A DNA stretch of 7,065 bases from the NCBI GenBank assembly GCA_903907615.1, contig CAIVOR010000368.1, positions 1 to 7,065 on the forward strand. The letters run 5' to 3'. A model generated the notes under the pieces. That model searched no databases. It saw nothing but the letters and a program-made list of their open reading frames with translations, and was not told the origin of the DNA. The translations under genes were made by a program, and so were the position numbers. This document shows, one piece after another, positions 5,766 to 7,065 of the stretch (the first letter of the stretch is position 1; each line of letters opens with the position of its first letter). The stretch is from an uncultured Microbacteriaceae bacterium (GTDB lineage Bacteria; Actinomycetota; Actinomycetes; Actinomycetales; Microbacteriaceae).

Positions 5766-6689
5766 GTGAAGCGGGCGTGGGCGTGGGTCAACTCACTCAA
5801 GGCCTATCGCGTTTACCGCGTGTACTCCTCGCGCGGGGGCGACCTGTCGGCTGCCGGCATGTCTTTCCAGGCCTTGTTCGCAACCTTCGCTGCGGTGTGG
5901 GTGGGTTTCTCGCTCGCCACATTCGTGTTGGCGGGCAACACTGCCGCGCTCCAGGCTATTGAAGCCTTTATCGCGTCTCTCGTCCCCGGGCTCCTCTCTC
6001 CCGAAGGTCTCATCCACCCCGACCAGCTGCTTTCCCGCACAACCTTGGGTATCACCAGCGCCGTCTCGCTCCTCATCGTGGGGTACACGGCTCTCAACTG
6101 GCTCGACTACACGCGTGTGGCCATGCGACGCATGTTCGATCTCCCGCCGGAAACCGGCAACTTCGTTCTGCGCAAAGCCCGAGACCTCGGCATCGCGTTG
6201 ATTTTCGGTCTCGCCATCGTGGTGAGTACCGTCATCTCTCTCCTGTCAACCGCATCGCTCACGTGGTTGCTCGATGTTCTCGGCATCACCGACTCGACCG
6301 CACTTTCCGTCGGCATCCGGCTGATCACGGCACTCGTGCTGCTGATGTTCGACACTGCGCTATTGGCCGGACTGATCCGTTTGCTGAGCGCCGTGCGGAT
6401 TCCAGCGCGACGACTCTGGGCTGGTGCACTCCTCGGCGGAATCGCGTTGGGTATCCTCAAGTTGGCCGAAGGATTCCTGCTCAACGGAGCGGGTCGCAAT
6501 CCGCTTCTCGCTGGTTTCGCCGTTCTGATCGGCTTGCTCATCTGGTTCAATCTGGTGGCGCGCACGTACCTCCTCTCGGTGGCATGGATCGTCGTCGGTA
6601 TGGACGACGCCGGCATTACGCACGTCGACACTTCTCACGGTGCGCGCACCGCACAACGCTCGTCACAGAAAAAGGAATCTCTCGCATGA
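5766..6689 (+). CDS. YihY/BrkB-family inner membrane protein
   Basis: Integral membrane protein of 307 residues with about six hydrophobic helices, near 34-56, 93-110, 140-165, 180-206, 216-237 and 247-275. A basic N-terminal tail and a hydrophilic C-terminal tail (280-307) are probably cytoplasmic. The pattern GDLSAAGMSFQALFATFAA (25-43) and the Gly-rich helix before GAGRNP (241-246) are typical of the YihY family, once named ribonuclease BN in error. The molecular function is not settled. The start is GTG at 5766; ATG at 5764 is out of frame and meets a stop at once. AGGA lies seven bases upstream, inside the end of the preceding gene. The stop overlaps the start of the exonuclease gene (ATGA), which indicates translational coupling. 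The family call is good. Confidence 0.88.
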   Translation: MKRAWAWVNSLKAYRVYRVYSSRGGDLSAAGMSFQALFATFAAVWVGFSLATFVLAGNTAALQAIEAFIASLVPGLLSPEGLIHPDQLLSRTTLGITSAVSLLIVGYTALNWLDYTRVAMRRMFDLPPETGNFVLRKARDLGIALIFGLAIVVSTVISLLSTASLTWLLDVLGITDSTALSVGIRLITALVLLMFDTALLAGLIRLLSAVRIPARRLWAGALLGGIALGILKLAEGFLLNGAGRNPLLAGFAVLIGLLIWFNLVARTYLLSVAWIVVGMDDAGITHVDTSHGARTAQRSSQKKESLA

Positions 6690-7065
6690 CCACACTCCGC
6701 CTTGCCACCGTCAACGTCAACGGCGTGCGTGCCGCCTTCCGCAAGGGAATGGGCGCGTGGCTCGACGAGCGCAACATCGACATCCTGGCGCTTCAGGAGG
6801 TTCGCGCCGCCACCAGCGATCTCGAGGATCTCCTGGGGCCCGAATGGAACATCTTGCACGATGCCGCCACGGCCAAGGGTCGCGCCGGCGTTGCCATCGC
6901 GAGCCGGGGTAAGGCCGAAATTCACCGGGTAGCCATTGGCGCAGACGACTTTGACACGGCGGGACGCTGGCTCGAGGCCGACTATCGCGTGGGCGATGCC
7001 ACCGTCACCGTGGTCAGTTGCTACGTGCACTCGGGCGAGGTTGACACCCCCAAGCAAGAAGAGAA
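6686..7065 (+). CDS. xth: Exodeoxyribonuclease III, N-terminal part (cut by window edge)
   Basis: AP endonuclease/3'-5' exonuclease of base excision repair, EEP (endonuclease/exonuclease/phosphatase) superfamily. The first 126 codons are visible, roughly the first half. The motifs are in order: TVNVNGVR with Asn10 and Asn12, LALQEVR with the metal ligand Glu38, KGRAGVAI (64-71), GRWLEAD (93-99) and SCYVHSG with Tyr113, the counterpart of the catalytic Tyr109 of the E. coli enzyme. The later DxN and SDH motifs are outside the window. A GGA site lies nine bases before the ATG, and the start overlaps the YihY stop by four bases. This is a housekeeping gene and marks the right side of the catabolic region. 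Confusion with other EEP nucleases is unlikely, given GRWLEAD and YVHSG. Confidence 0.95.
   Translation, partial: MTTLRLATVNVNGVRAAFRKGMGAWLDERNIDILALQEVRAATSDLEDLLGPEWNILHDAATAKGRAGVAIASRGKAEIHRVAIGADDFDTAGRWLEADYRVGDATVTVVSCYVHSGEVDTPKQEE

Noticed and set aside
1..7065. CRISPR array, tRNA, rRNA, insertion sequence or phage genes
   Set aside because: I saw no regularly spaced repeats, no tRNA cloverleaf, no transposase motifs with terminal repeats and no phage proteins; known gene families account for most of the window.

Overview
The window looks like a chromosomal segment of a GC-rich actinobacterium. Codon third positions are mostly G or C, ribosome binding sites are of the GGAG type, one gene starts with GTG, the small thiol protein is of the mycoredoxin/glutaredoxin type, and a YihY/BrkB membrane protein is coupled to exonuclease III. 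A member of the Microbacteriaceae or a relative is my best guess; this is inference from gene style, not a database match.

Layout. The minus strand on the left carries the start of a short-chain dehydrogenase (SDR, 1-207, cut by the window edge). Upstream of it in transcription order is a lipoprotein substrate-binding protein of an ABC importer (348-1490). A 410-base divergent control region (1491-1900) follows, rich in inverted repeats. The plus strand then reads: an HSL-family alpha/beta hydrolase (1901-2815), a class I Baeyer-Villiger monooxygenase (2883-4502), a gap with three consecutive hairpins (4503-4677), a second, complete SDR (4678-5448), a small CxxC glutaredoxin-like protein (5498-5761), a YihY/BrkB membrane protein (5766-6689) and the first 126 codons of exonuclease III (6686 to the edge).

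How the genes fit together. SDR, Baeyer-Villiger monooxygenase and HSL-type lactone hydrolase are the three activities of the classic route alcohol -> ketone -> lactone or ester -> hydroxy acid, as in cyclohexanol (chnA/chnB/chnC) and monoterpene lactone degradation. With a divergent solute-binding lipoprotein and a second SDR, the region reads as an uptake-and-catabolism locus for a cyclic or otherwise ketone-yielding alcohol. The true substrate cannot be read from sequence. The last two genes are housekeeping-like (DNA repair and membrane), so the catabolic locus seems to end near 5760.

The least explained part is the control region. Three TGA(C/G)TCA elements, two of them forming a perfect 8-bp dyad, flank the divergent starts. 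The probable leader of the binding-protein mRNA holds several hairpins, two of which exclude each other. This is the best place to look for undescribed regulation.
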